Below are positions 9,541 through 18,032 of a stretch of 64,000 nucleotides of DNA, one piece after another. Where the stretch lies: positions 930,001 through 994,000 of the forward strand of contig NZ_LOAJ01000001.1 of NCBI RefSeq assembly GCF_001542905.1. The letters are read 5' to 3'. The notes under the pieces were generated by a model. That model searched no databases. It saw only the letters and a program-made list of their open reading frames with translations, and was not told the origin of the DNA. The DNA comes from Halorubrum aethiopicum (GTDB lineage Archaea; Halobacteriota; Halobacteria; Halobacteriales; Haloferacaceae). Within the stretch, counting starts at the first letter, position 1. Each line of letters begins with the position of its first letter. The translations under genes and the position numbers were made by a program.

Positions 9541-10311
9541 CTAAAGGTCCGGCCGAGTCACGGGAACGCCGAGGACCGTCTCGAGGTCCATCTCGTCCCG
9601 CGCGTCGAGGAACGAGGCGGCCGCCGGACGGAGGCTCACCGGCCCCTCGATCTCCGCGATCCGTATCGCCGCGAGCGAGGCGGCGAGGTCGGAGCCACCG
9701 TACTCGCTCGGGGTCGCGCCGGCGATCGCCGGATCGCCTCCCGGAACCGCCGACAACGCCTCGCGGAACGCGGGATACACCGCGAGCGCGAGTTCCGCCC
9801 GCGCGTCCCGCTCCCGGTTTCCCAGCCGATCGCGGAGGGCGAGCCGTCGCTCGCGTTCGTCGCGGGTCGCGGCCGCCCGTTCGCGCTCCCGTGTGAGGGT
9901 CTGTTCGGCGGCGATCCGGTCGGTCTGTGCCTCCGACAGCTCCGCCGCGGCCGACTCGAGGTCCGCGAGCGCCTCCGCGGGGTCGGCGTCGACCGCCCGA
10001 CGGGCCCGGACGTCGCCGCGGAGCGCCGCGACGCGCTCCTTCAGGCGACCCTCCTCGCCGGTGGCGTCGGCGAGCCGCCGTCGAGCGCTCTCGAGGTCGA
10101 CCTCCGGGACCTCGATCGCCGTCAGGTCCGCGTGGATCGCCGCGATCTCGTCGTCGACGGACGCGGTCCGGCCGCGAGAGCGGGCCGCGGCGGCGAGCTC
10201 CCGACGGAGGCTCGTCCCGGTCGGAACCCGACCGAGAACGGCCTCCGGGTTCGGGATCGGCGCGTCGTGGGAGCCGGCGTCCGGCCCGCCCTCGGTTCCG
10301 AGAGCGGTCAC
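9541..10311 (-). CDS. Conserved haloarchaeal coiled-coil protein
   Basis: The start chosen is the GTG at 10311, which overlaps the stop of the upstream gene by four bases (GTGA). The reading frame is open further upstream but would then overlap that gene completely. The product has 256 residues. The middle (about 45-170) is rich in heptad-like Leu/Ala with many Glu and Arg, typical of a long coiled coil. The C-terminal third (AELALAVYPAFREALSAVPG) is more globular. It is probably part of a haloarchaeal set encoded next to MCM. No catalytic motif is visible and the function is unknown. Confidence 0.7.
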   Translation of the reverse strand: MTALGTEGGPDAGSHDAPIPNPEAVLGRVPTGTSLRRELAAAARSRGRTASVDDEIAAIHADLTAIEVPEVDLESARRRLADATGEEGRLKERVAALRGDVRARRAVDADPAEALADLESAAAELSEAQTDRIAAEQTLTRERERAAATRDERERRLALRDRLGNRERDARAELALAVYPAFREALSAVPGGDPAIAGATPSEYGGSDLAASLAAIRIAEIEGPVSLRPAAASFLDARDEMDLETVLGVPVTRPDL

Positions 10312-10646
10312 AGCTCTCGGCGCTTCATCGCTTCGGGATCCGGGTGATCCGTGCCGGCGGCGAACGACGCGTACGGCGTCGACCTCGCGTCCCGGTCGGC
10401 GTAGGCGCTCGCGGCTTCCCTGACCGCGTCGTCGACGAGCGCGAACTCGTTGAACGGTTCGGTCCGCTCGATCTGGACGGCGTCGCCGTGGCTCTCGCGT
10501 AGCCGCAGCGCCAGGAACGCGCCGTACGCGGTCGCCTCGAGCAGCGCCGCGCGGCCGAACCGCCGGACCACCTGGTCGCCGTGGCGGCGGCACGCGTTGC
10601 GGAGCCCGGTCCGGGCCGCTTCCGAGTACGTCACGACCAGTAACAC
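10308..10646 (-). CDS. Conserved small haloarchaeal protein
   Basis: The 112-residue product starts at GTG (MLLVVTYSEAARTGLRN). Its core, ACRRHGDQVVRRFGRAALLEATAYGAFLALRLRE when read across residues 18-51, looks like a compact alpha-beta domain with well-conserved basic residues. Its stop overlaps the start of the coiled-coil gene. I recognise it only as a haloarchaeal family seen beside MCM. The function is unknown. Confidence 0.7.
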   Translation of the reverse strand: MLLVVTYSEAARTGLRNACRRHGDQVVRRFGRAALLEATAYGAFLALRLRESHGDAVQIERTEPFNEFALVDDAVREAASAYADRDARSTPYASFAAGTDHPDPEAMKRREL

Positions 10647-10730
10647 GACCGACGGTGCTCGGCTACGGGATAAAGCGGTTCCGAAGGCGGGCGGGCGACC
10701 GGCGTGGTCGATCGGTCGAGAGAACTCACG

Positions 10731-11039
10731 TTAGACGCGCTCGAGGTCGAACTCCGGGAGATCGGGATCGGATCCCGAGTCCGCATCCCGAGCGCGGTCG
10801 ATCCCGGCGGCCGCCAGCACCCGCTCCCGCGCCGCCGGCTCGGAGGGCGCGACGACGACGCGTCCGTCGACCGGCGGGTCGCCGACCGCGCGGAAGACGG
10901 CGTCCTCGCCGTCGAACTCCGTCGCGTACGTCCGGAGCACGGCCGCGACGCGCCGCTCCGTCCCCGAGAGGTCCTCCTCGCCGTTCTCGAACGCGCGGAG
11001 GGCGTCCTCGACGTTCCGCAGCGCGGAGATCCGGTCCAT
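10731..11039 (-). CDS. Conserved small haloarchaeal protein downstream of MCM
   Basis: The 102-residue protein begins MDRISALRNVEDALRAFENGE and contains an alpha-helical N-terminal half followed by RVVVAPSEPAARERVLAAAGI. Its ATG touches the mcm stop codon (11040-11042), so it is almost certainly translated from the mcm transcript. The conserved coupling suggests a role near the helicase, but no motif shows what it does. Confidence 0.72.
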   Translation of the reverse strand: MDRISALRNVEDALRAFENGEEDLSGTERRVAAVLRTYATEFDGEDAVFRAVGDPPVDGRVVVAPSEPAARERVLAAAGIDRARDADSGSDPDLPEFDLERV

Positions 11040-14000
11040 CTACGTCGTCCGCAGGTGACCCTGCTGTGGCTCGTACACTTCGCCTTTGGTCCGGAGCTTC
11101 TCGATCTCCTGTTCGGCCTTTCCGGGGTCCATACCGATCTCGCCCGCGCGGTCGAGGACCTCGTCGACGGGCGCGCCCTCCTCGTACTCCGTCTCGATGT
11201 CCGCGATGAGTCCCTTGATGTTCTTGATGCGGTCGCGCTGGCTCTTCGAGGTGCCCGTCTCGACGACGTCGGCGTCGAACTGGCCCGTCTCCGGGTCGAC
11301 CCCGATGTCCTGGAGACACGACTCGACGATGTCGGTCGCGCGGTCGGCGTCCTCGCGGTCGACCGTATCGGAGAGGCGAACCCGCGCGCTCGCCTCCGAG
11401 AGCCGGACGAGTGCCTCCAGCTTCCGAGCGGTGACCGGAACCGGCGCGTCCTCGTCGGCGCCCTTCGAGCGGAGGTCGACGTAGAACTCCTCGATGAGCT
11501 CCTTCGCCTCCTCCGTCATCGTCGGGTAACAGGAGCGTTTCGCGTGCGCGATGTACTTCCGAAGCAGTTCGGCGTCGATCGCCGGGGCGACCTCCTGGGT
11601 CACCTCCGCGACCTGATCCGAGGTGAACTCGGAGGTCGCCAGCTCCTCGCGTTGGGTGTTGAGCTCGCCGGCGTAGTTCGTCTTGATGATGTGTTTCGCC
11701 AGCCGGGAGTCGTGTTCGGGGTCCGGCTGGTCGGTCACCGTGAAGATCAGGTCGAACCGCGAGATGAGCGCGGGCTCCAAGTCGATCTGCTCCCCGATCG
11801 GCTCGTACTGGTCGAACCGCCCGTACTTCGGGTTCGCCGCGCCGAGCAGCGAACACCGCGCCTTCAGCGTCGCGTTGATCCCCGCCTTCGAGACGGAGAT
11901 CTTCTGCTGTTCGAGCCCCTCGTGCATCGCGGAGCGGTCGCTCGAATCCATCTTATCGAGTTCGTCGACTGCGGCGATCCCCTTGTCGGCTAAGACGAGC
12001 GCGCCGGCCTCGAGCGACCACTGCTGACCGTCGCCGAAGTCGTCGCGTACCGCGGCCGCGGTGAGCCCCGCCGCCGAGGAGCCCTTCCCGGAGGTGTAGA
12101 CCGATCGGGGCGCGATGTTTTCTACATACGAAATCATCTGAGAGTTATGTGAGACGACCCCGTTCGAGACGTAGTTGTGAGTCCCTTCGACCTCGAGGTC
12201 GTACACCCACTCGTCCTCGCTTTCAACTCGCTCGATGGACTCGATCCGATCCCAGCGGATATCGCTCTCCGCGAGTCGCCGGAGCGCGGCAATGTTGCGT
12301 GCGGTGGCCCCGCCGTCTGTTTTGGCGAGAACGTCGGTGTCGCCGTCGACGGGAGATCCACACGCGTCCTCGAACGCGTCGACAATTCGCTTAAGAGCCT
12401 GCCGACTTGGCTTCCGACTTTCGGCTTCGTAGTGTCGGTACGTACTCCGTGGGACACCGCACTCGTACTGTGTCAGTCCCAGTGACTCACGTAGTCGACG
12501 AAGCGTCGGACCAACGTTTGGAATCACGTCCACGTTCGTATTGCGATCCGTTTCGAGATGCTCCTCCGCTGCGGACTGTTTCCGTTCGGTGACGAACCCG
12601 ATCTCAGTAACGTAGCGGTCGAATTGTGCGCCGCTGATACGGAGCCGGTAGCTTCCGTTGTGCCGCTCGTGTAACTGGGATGTAATAGCGTGCTGAAGCA
12701 GGAGCGACCGGACTCCTTCGAGAAGCTCCTCGCTCATCGACGCAACCGTTATCTCGCGTTGCGACGCAGAGACGTGCCCTTCTCCTTCGATGAATCCTTC
12801 GACGAAAGCGGCGGTAATCTCGTCGGATGCGCCTGCGAGCCTCGGCGGGACGCGCTTTTCAGCGGAGCTCTTCAGTAGCGCTTCATCGATTTCGTTGAGG
12901 AAACTGACGAATTCGCCGGCGGAACACAGCAACTCCCGCGCGCTCTTGCCATCGTGTGGCTTCCTGGTGGTCGTTTCGAGGTTGAGGTCGTCGAGCGTGT
13001 TCCGCGCGTCTTCGAGGACCTCCTCGTCGTCGTTCGTGATGGAAACGAACCCCGAGTGGTCGTCGCGTTTCTCGACGTAGCCTTCAGCAACGATGTATCC
13101 AATTAGCCGGGAGAGCGCTGGCGTCCACCGCTCGGGCGCGTCGAGACGGACAGCATTGTACGACTGCGCCTTCCGGAAATCGACGTCGAGCGTGTCGTTG
13201 GCGTCCACGTCGAGCCGAGCAGGTGTCGCCACGAACTCACCTGCTTCCAGCTCCTCGGCACGGACCGGAGCGAACTGGCCGTCTCGCTGGACGAACAGCG
13301 GATGAGACGGCGTCACGTCAAGTTCACGGCCCGATGCCGTTTCGACCCGATACATCTCTTCTGGCGCCTCTCTCTTCCAGACTTTTGTGGCGCGGGACGC
13401 CCCGACGGCGCCGTCCTCCTGAAGCGCGGGAACTTCGAAATCGACACTGTCCCAGACGCCGTCGTCGACGGGCTTCAGGTCGTCGAGGTTTCGCTCAACC
13501 AGCTCGCGTATCGGAACCTCTCGCCCATCGTTGAGGAGCACATTCGTATCACCAGCAACACACTTTCCGGTACCTGGGTCGCCAATGAGGAGCATGTGGA
13601 GGTCGCCGCGGATCCGCGACCCGTCGGGGAGGTGTTTGGTGACCCCCGAAAAGAGCTGGAGGATCATCGCGAGCTTCTCCTCCTCGTAGCCGTAGATGGC
13701 GGGCGCGATGGAGTCGACCATCGCCTCGTAGATGTCGTCACGGTTGGAGAGCTCGATGATCTCGCGGCGGTCCTCGTCGGTGATGTCCATGTCCTCGAAC
13801 TCCTCGTCCTCGATGGCGATGGAGACGCCGTCCATGTACAGATCGAAGATGGCGGACTTCTCGTTGCCCTGCTCGACCTGCTCGATGTGGAGGACGCCGA
13901 CGCAGGTGACGTGGTCGCCGGGGCTCACCTTTCCGGTAACGTCGTCGACGATGTCGACGTCGAGCGACTGGGGCGTCTCGCCGCCGCGGAGCCCCTCGGG

Positions 14001-14561
14001 CGACTCCTGGATCCGGAGCTTCTGGGAGTCGATGAACTCCGACTGGTCGAAGTTGACGCGGAAGGGGCCCTGGCGTTCACACCCCTGACACTCGTGGGGC
14101 TCCTGGAAGCCGCCGTCGCTTTGGGGAATGTACGTCATCGTCCCGCAGCGCTGACACTCGAAGGCCGCCTCCGTCACCTTCGGGCGGACGTCGGTCGCCT
14201 TGCGGACGATCCCCTGGACGGAGACGAGCTTGCCGATGTGGTCGTCGTGGACGCGGATCCCGCGGATGTCGATGTTCTCGGGCAGGTTCCGGAGGCGGAC
14301 GTGGGCGCGCCCGAGGCTGACGTCGGCGGGGAGGTCGTAGAGCCGCAGCGCCTCCTCGGCGTACTCGCGCATCTGGTCCGGCTTCGTGAGGAAGTCCTCG
14401 GCGAGGTCGCGGTCGAACTGGAAGAGGTCGTCGTACTCGACGTACAGCGAGCGCTGCTCGTTGGGATACTTCTGTGCGAGGGTGCCTATCTCCTCGCGGT
14501 AGTAGTTGCGGTAGAACTGAATGAACCGCTCCGTGAGGTCCTGATTCCCGGCCTGAGCCAT
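11040..14561 (-). CDS. mcm: MCM replicative DNA helicase containing an intein
   Basis: The precursor has 1173 residues: 700 of extein plus a 473-residue intein. The extein has the MCM N-terminal domain with a zinc finger (CQRCGTM...CQGCERQ, about residues 135-165), the AAA+ core with Walker A split by the intein (GDPGTGK then S after splicing), Walker B VDELDKMD and arginine finger SRFDLIF, and a C-terminal winged helix. MCM unwinds DNA at the replication fork as a hexamer. The gene runs without gap into a small downstream gene and is followed by the MinD-like block. Without splicing the P-loop would be broken, so intein excision is required for function. Confidence 0.96.
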   Translation of the reverse strand: MAQAGNQDLTERFIQFYRNYYREEIGTLAQKYPNEQRSLYVEYDDLFQFDRDLAEDFLTKPDQMREYAEEALRLYDLPADVSLGRAHVRLRNLPENIDIRGIRVHDDHIGKLVSVQGIVRKATDVRPKVTEAAFECQRCGTMTYIPQSDGGFQEPHECQGCERQGPFRVNFDQSEFIDSQKLRIQESPEGLRGGETPQSLDVDIVDDVTGKVSPGDHVTCVGVLHIEQVEQGNEKSAIFDLYMDGVSIAIEDEEFEDMDITDEDRREIIELSNRDDIYEAMVDSIAPAIYGYEEEKLAMILQLFSGVTKHLPDGSRIRGDLHMLLIGDPGTGKCVAGDTNVLLNDGREVPIRELVERNLDDLKPVDDGVWDSVDFEVPALQEDGAVGASRATKVWKREAPEEMYRVETASGRELDVTPSHPLFVQRDGQFAPVRAEELEAGEFVATPARLDVDANDTLDVDFRKAQSYNAVRLDAPERWTPALSRLIGYIVAEGYVEKRDDHSGFVSITNDDEEVLEDARNTLDDLNLETTTRKPHDGKSARELLCSAGEFVSFLNEIDEALLKSSAEKRVPPRLAGASDEITAAFVEGFIEGEGHVSASQREITVASMSEELLEGVRSLLLQHAITSQLHERHNGSYRLRISGAQFDRYVTEIGFVTERKQSAAEEHLETDRNTNVDVIPNVGPTLRRLRESLGLTQYECGVPRSTYRHYEAESRKPSRQALKRIVDAFEDACGSPVDGDTDVLAKTDGGATARNIAALRRLAESDIRWDRIESIERVESEDEWVYDLEVEGTHNYVSNGVVSHNSQMISYVENIAPRSVYTSGKGSSAAGLTAAAVRDDFGDGQQWSLEAGALVLADKGIAAVDELDKMDSSDRSAMHEGLEQQKISVSKAGINATLKARCSLLGAANPKYGRFDQYEPIGEQIDLEPALISRFDLIFTVTDQPDPEHDSRLAKHIIKTNYAGELNTQREELATSEFTSDQVAEVTQEVAPAIDAELLRKYIAHAKRSCYPTMTEEAKELIEEFYVDLRSKGADEDAPVPVTARKLEALVRLSEASARVRLSDTVDREDADRATDIVESCLQDIGVDPETGQFDADVVETGTSKSQRDRIKNIKGLIADIETEYEEGAPVDEVLDRAGEIGMDPGKAEQEIEKLRTKGEVYEPQQGHLRTT
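12144..13562 (-). mobile_element. MCM intein with LAGLIDADG endonuclease and a helix-turn-helix segment
   Basis: The intein occupies residues 334-806 of the MCM precursor. It begins with Cys (CVAGDTNVLL) right after GDPGTGK of the P-loop and ends VVSHN before Ser, the +1 nucleophile. Splicing block B is TPSHPLF (intein residues 84-90). Two endonuclease dodecapeptides are seen, LIGYIVAEG (153-161, acidic residue E160) and FVEGFIEGEG (253-262, acidic residue E261), so the homing endonuclease may be active. Between the endonuclease and the C-terminal splicing blocks, residues about 350-400 resemble a Cro/XRE helix-turn-helix (RLRESLGLTQYECGVPRSTY). The DNA is less GC-rich than the flanks, in line with acquisition. 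Confidence 0.93.
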
Positions 14562-14647
14562 TACGCCACTCCTTCGTCGGCATCACGTATGAACCCCATG
14601 TTCGGAGCGGAAGTGACCCGCCTCGTCGCCCTCGTCCTTCGCCCCCC

Positions 14648-15010
14648 TCACGCCTTCGTCACGAACGTCGCGTCCGCGGAGGTCCGCCCCTCGTTGAACG
14701 AGAGCACCTTCGCCCGGATCACGTCGCCCTTCCCGATGCCGTCCGGAATGTCCTCCGTGAAGACGACGAACCCCTCGACCTTGCCGACCGCGACCTCGCT
14801 CCCGGAGTGGTGGTCCGTGAGCTCCGTCACGCCGAACTCGTACGTCTCGCCGATCTCGACGGGCGGCTCGCGCTCCCGTGCGGCCTCGTGAGCCCGTTTG
14901 GACTCGCGCGCCTCGGGTGAGGGACCGCGTACCCGGTTGACGACTCCGATGAGGACGAGCAGGACGACCGCGGCCGCGGCGGCGACCGTGACCGGAGAGG
15001 TCGGAATCAT
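14648..15010 (-). CDS. TRAM domain membrane-anchored protein
   Basis: The product is 120 residues from the ATG at 15010. An in-frame ATG at 15034 is rejected because a TATA box (15034-15040) overlaps it. An N-terminal membrane segment (about residues 6-25) is followed by a charged linker and a C-terminal TRAM domain (about 55-120, ETYEFGVTELTDHHSGSEVA and FVVFTEDIPDGIGKGDVI). TRAM domains are small beta-barrels that bind RNA and are common as stand-alone proteins in haloarchaea. The membrane anchor is less usual. It is divergent from the helicase gene. Confidence 0.82.
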   Translation of the reverse strand: MIPTSPVTVAAAAAVVLLVLIGVVNRVRGPSPEARESKRAHEAAREREPPVEIGETYEFGVTELTDHHSGSEVAVGKVEGFVVFTEDIPDGIGKGDVIRAKVLSFNEGRTSADATFVTKA

Positions 15011-15033
15011 ACCTCCTCGTCGACCCGTGGTCA

Positions 15034-15040
15034 CCTAAAC
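15034..15040 (-). promoter_or_regulatory. TATA box for the TRAM gene
   Basis: On the minus strand the sequence reads GTTTAGG, centred about 27 bases before the ATG at 15010. This is the spacing of a leaderless haloarchaeal transcript and settles the start choice. Confidence 0.5.
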
Positions 15041-15191
15041 GGTCGGGGTCCGGACCGACCCTCTGGACCCGGATCGACTCCCCGAGAGCGACCCGGCCGC
15101 ATGAGAAACGCCTTTGCCCTCGAAGCCCCCGTCTGGGAGTGATGCGAACCAGCCTCGGTCTCGGAGGGACTCCCCACGGGCGTGGTACCGA

Positions 15192-17534
15192 ATGAAGGTC
15201 GCGGACGCGGTGCCGGAGTTCGCCGACGCCTTCGGGTTCGAGGAGTTCAACCGGATGCAACGCGAGGCGCTGCCGGGGATCGTCGAGACCGACCACAACG
15301 TCGTCGCGTCCGCGCCGACCGCCTCGGGGAAGACGGCGCTCGCCGAGCTCGCGATCTGTCGGACCCTCGCCGCGGGGGGAACGGCGCTGTTCGTCGCGCC
15401 GCTCCGCGCGCTCACGAACGAGAAGGAGAGCGAGTGGGAGCGATTCGAGGAGCTCGGCTACTCCGTGTACGTCGTCTCCGGCGAGCGCGACCTCAACCCC
15501 CGGCGCGCCGAGCGCGCCGACGTGCTCGTCACGACGCCCGAGAAGGCCGACAGCGCGACCCGGAAACACGACTCCGCGCGCTACTCCTTCATCACCGATG
15601 TCGACTGCGTCGTCATCGACGAGGTCCACCTGCTCGACTCCGAGAAGCGCGGAGCCGTGTTGGAGGTCACCGTCTCGCGGCTCCGGCGGCTCCAGGACCC
15701 CCGCGTCGTCGCGCTCTCGGCGACGATGCCGAACGTCGACGACGTGGCCGAGTGGCTCGACGCGCCGCCCGAGACGACCTACTCGTTCGGCGAGGAGTAT
15801 CGCCCGGTCGACTTAGAGACCGGCGTCAAGACGTACAGTCACGGCTCGAACGCCTTCGCCGACAAGTACCGCCGGCTCTACCGGGCGATCGACTTGGCCG
15901 AGCCGCACGTCCGCGAGGACGGGCAGGCGCTCGTGTTCGTCTCCTCGCGACAGGACACGGTCCAGGCGGCGAAGAAGGCGCGCGACGAGATCACGGAACG
16001 GGACGTCCCGATCGACTCGCGGGGCGACTACGACTTCCACAACGACGCGAAGGAGCTCTCGAACGACACCCTGCGACAGTCCGTCCTCGACGGCGTCGGC
16101 TTCCACCACGCCGGGCTCTCGAAGGGGGACCGCGACCGCGTCGAGGCGTGGTTCAAGGAGGGGAAGATCAAGCTGCTCTTCTCGACGTCCACGCTCGCGT
16201 GGGGTGTGAACCTCCCCGCGCGCTGCGTCGTCATCCGCGACACGAAGTACCACGATCCCCTGGAGGGGGAGACCGACATCTCGCCGCTCGACGTGCTCCA
16301 GATGCTCGGGCGGGCGGGCCGTCCCGGCTACGACGACGTGGGGTACGGCTGGGTGGTGTGTGACCGCGCGGACGCCGACAAGTACCGAACCCTCCTCCGG
16401 GAGGGCAAGGAGATCGAGTCGCGGCTCGCGGCGGAGCTGGAGTCGCACCTCAACGCCGAGGTCGCGATGGGGACGATCCGCGGACTGGAGGACGTGATGG
16501 AGTGGCTGGAGACGACGTTCTACTACGTCCGCGCGCGCTCGGAGCCGGAGGCGTACGACTTCGCGACCCTCCGCGACCGCGTGCGCGACGCCCTCGACTC
16601 GCTCGTCGAGGAGGGATTCGTCGCGGCCGACGACGACCTCGCGGTCGAGCCGACGACGCTGGGGCGGCTCGCCTCGAAATACTACATGCGTCTCGAGACC
16701 GCCCGACAGTTCCGCGACCTCGCGGAGCGCGACCGGCTCACGGTCGATTCGGTGCTCGAGACGGTCGCCGCCGCCGGCGAGTTCGACTCGGTCTCGGCGC
16801 GCTCCGCCGAGTCGGACGCGGTCGACCGGATCCTCGACGGCCGCGACACCGACCTCAAGGACGGCCACCGGAAGGTGTTCGCCATCCTGCTCGCGGGGAT
16901 GGCCGACGCGACCCCCTCGGACCTCCGCTCGGACGCCTGGGTGATCCGCCAGAACGCCCTGCGGCTGCTCGCCGCCCTCTCGGAGTTCCTCGACCGCTTC
17001 TCGGGCCCGCGGGCGGCCAACCTCGCGTGCCGGATCGAGGCGCGGGTCGAACACGGCGTCTCCCGCGAGGCGGTCGCGCTCACCGCCATCGACGGCGTCG
17101 GCTCCGGGCGCGCCGAGCGGCTCGCCGACGCCGGACTGACCTCGCCGGCCGCGGTCGTCGACGCCGGGGCCGACGGGCTGTCGAACGCCGGGATGAGCGA
17201 CTCGGTGGCCGAGCGGATCGTCGAGGCCGCCCGCGAGTGCCCCCGGATCGACGTCGACTGGGGCGCGTTCCCCGAGACCATCGCCGTCGGCGAGAACGAG
17301 CTGTGCGAGGTCGGCGTCTCGACCGCGGGCGGCGGCGCGCGCGTCGGGATCCGCGTCACCGTCAACGACGTGGAGATGACCGAGACCGCGACGTACCTCG
17401 ACGGGGAGACGACGACGCCGGTCGGCGTGTTCGGCCCCCCGGACGCCGACGAACTCGAGTTCGTCGTCGAGGTGGTCTTCCCCGACCTGCCGCTGATGCC
17501 CGTGCGCGCGAGTCGAACCGTTCGCGTGGAGTAG
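15192..17534 (+). CDS. Ski2/Hel308-type ATP-dependent DNA helicase
   Basis: The product has 780 residues from the ATG of MKVADAVPEFADAF, the first codon of the conserved Q-motif region. Helicase motifs are intact: SAPTASGKT (I), DEVHLLD (II, DEVH box), ALSATMPN (III), HHAGLSKGDR (IV/V), STSTLAWGVNLPA and QMLGRAGRPGYD (VI). A winged helix and ratchet helices follow, then a helix-hairpin-helix (AIDGVGSGRAERLADAG, about residues 630-650) and a C-terminal beta-sandwich like the Sec63 domain. It is probably involved in stalled-fork repair or recombination. It could be Hel308 proper or the haloarchaeal paralogue. It is transcribed away from TRAM. Confidence 0.9.
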   Translation: MKVADAVPEFADAFGFEEFNRMQREALPGIVETDHNVVASAPTASGKTALAELAICRTLAAGGTALFVAPLRALTNEKESEWERFEELGYSVYVVSGERDLNPRRAERADVLVTTPEKADSATRKHDSARYSFITDVDCVVIDEVHLLDSEKRGAVLEVTVSRLRRLQDPRVVALSATMPNVDDVAEWLDAPPETTYSFGEEYRPVDLETGVKTYSHGSNAFADKYRRLYRAIDLAEPHVREDGQALVFVSSRQDTVQAAKKARDEITERDVPIDSRGDYDFHNDAKELSNDTLRQSVLDGVGFHHAGLSKGDRDRVEAWFKEGKIKLLFSTSTLAWGVNLPARCVVIRDTKYHDPLEGETDISPLDVLQMLGRAGRPGYDDVGYGWVVCDRADADKYRTLLREGKEIESRLAAELESHLNAEVAMGTIRGLEDVMEWLETTFYYVRARSEPEAYDFATLRDRVRDALDSLVEEGFVAADDDLAVEPTTLGRLASKYYMRLETARQFRDLAERDRLTVDSVLETVAAAGEFDSVSARSAESDAVDRILDGRDTDLKDGHRKVFAILLAGMADATPSDLRSDAWVIRQNALRLLAALSEFLDRFSGPRAANLACRIEARVEHGVSREAVALTAIDGVGSGRAERLADAGLTSPAAVVDAGADGLSNAGMSDSVAERIVEAARECPRIDVDWGAFPETIAVGENELCEVGVSTAGGGARVGIRVTVNDVEMTETATYLDGETTTPVGVFGPPDADELEFVVEVVFPDLPLMPVRASRTVRVE

Positions 17535-17548
17535 GGAACGAGCGTAGT

Positions 17549-17800
17549 GCGGTGGCGCGCCGGTGAGCGCCCGGAGGGCGCGAACCCGACCGCGAGGGAC
17601 GCGGCGACCGCAGGGAGCCGCGAGGCTGGGGAGGCGTGAGGTGCGGTGCTGTGCGGGGTGGGACTCAAAGGGGCAGTCGCGAGGACGGCGTAGGCGACGT
17701 AAGCACCGCAACGAGGAAGCGAACGAAGTGAGCGACCGAGTGAGGAGCGCAGGGAGCGTACGCCGTCCTCGGGGCTGGGGCTTTGGCGGCGTTCCCCGCG
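17549..17800 (+). repeat. Dispersed structured repeat, copy A
   Basis: This fills the stretch between the helicase and tRNA-Leu. Conserved blocks are GCGGTGGCGCGCC at the 5' end, GCTGGGGAGGCGTGAGGTGCG, GGTGGGACTCAAAGGGGC and GGGGCTTTGGCGG. Three hairpins can form. Hairpin 1 is GGT-GA-GCGCCC paired with GGGCGC-GA-ACC. Hairpin 2 is CGCGGC-GA-CC paired with GG-GA-GCCGCG. Hairpin 3 is GAGGACGGCGTA paired with TACGCCGTCCTC, without the tandem GA seen in the other copies. About 115 bases between its end and tRNA-Leu hold no recognisable feature. Confidence 0.85.
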
Positions 17801-17918
17801 GTAGTAACGGTTCAGTACCGAACTACCCGTGACTAGTGAATTCAGTGAAGTGAAGTTTTTGCGAGGGAAGAACGCTCCGAGAGCGCCCTTCCGCATCACG
17901 GGGGGTGGACCCCGGCGA

Positions 17919-18002
17919 TGCGAGGGGAGGGATTTGAACCCACGGACCTCTACAGGAGCGGATCTTGAGTCCGCCGCCGTTTCCGGGCTTGGCTACCCTC
18001 GC
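17919..18002 (-). tRNA. tRNA-Leu (anticodon CAA)
   Basis: Reverse complement folds as a class II tRNA: acceptor GCGAGGG paired with CCCTCGC, D arm with AGCC...GG, anticodon stem GCGGA/TCCGC around loop CTCAAGA (anticodon CAA), a long variable arm, and the T arm GGGTTCAAATCCC. The discriminator is A and CCA is not encoded. It reads UUG codons. No intron is seen. Confidence 0.96.
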
Positions 18003-18032
18003 ACGCGGTCGTGGATTCGACGCCGCAGCCCT

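Noticed and set aside
10726-11856. Long minus-strand frame of 376 codons across the mcm 3' region and the next small gene
   Set aside because: Arg/Gly-rich shadow of mcm in another phase, typical for GC-rich DNA. It has no domain and conflicts with clear genes.
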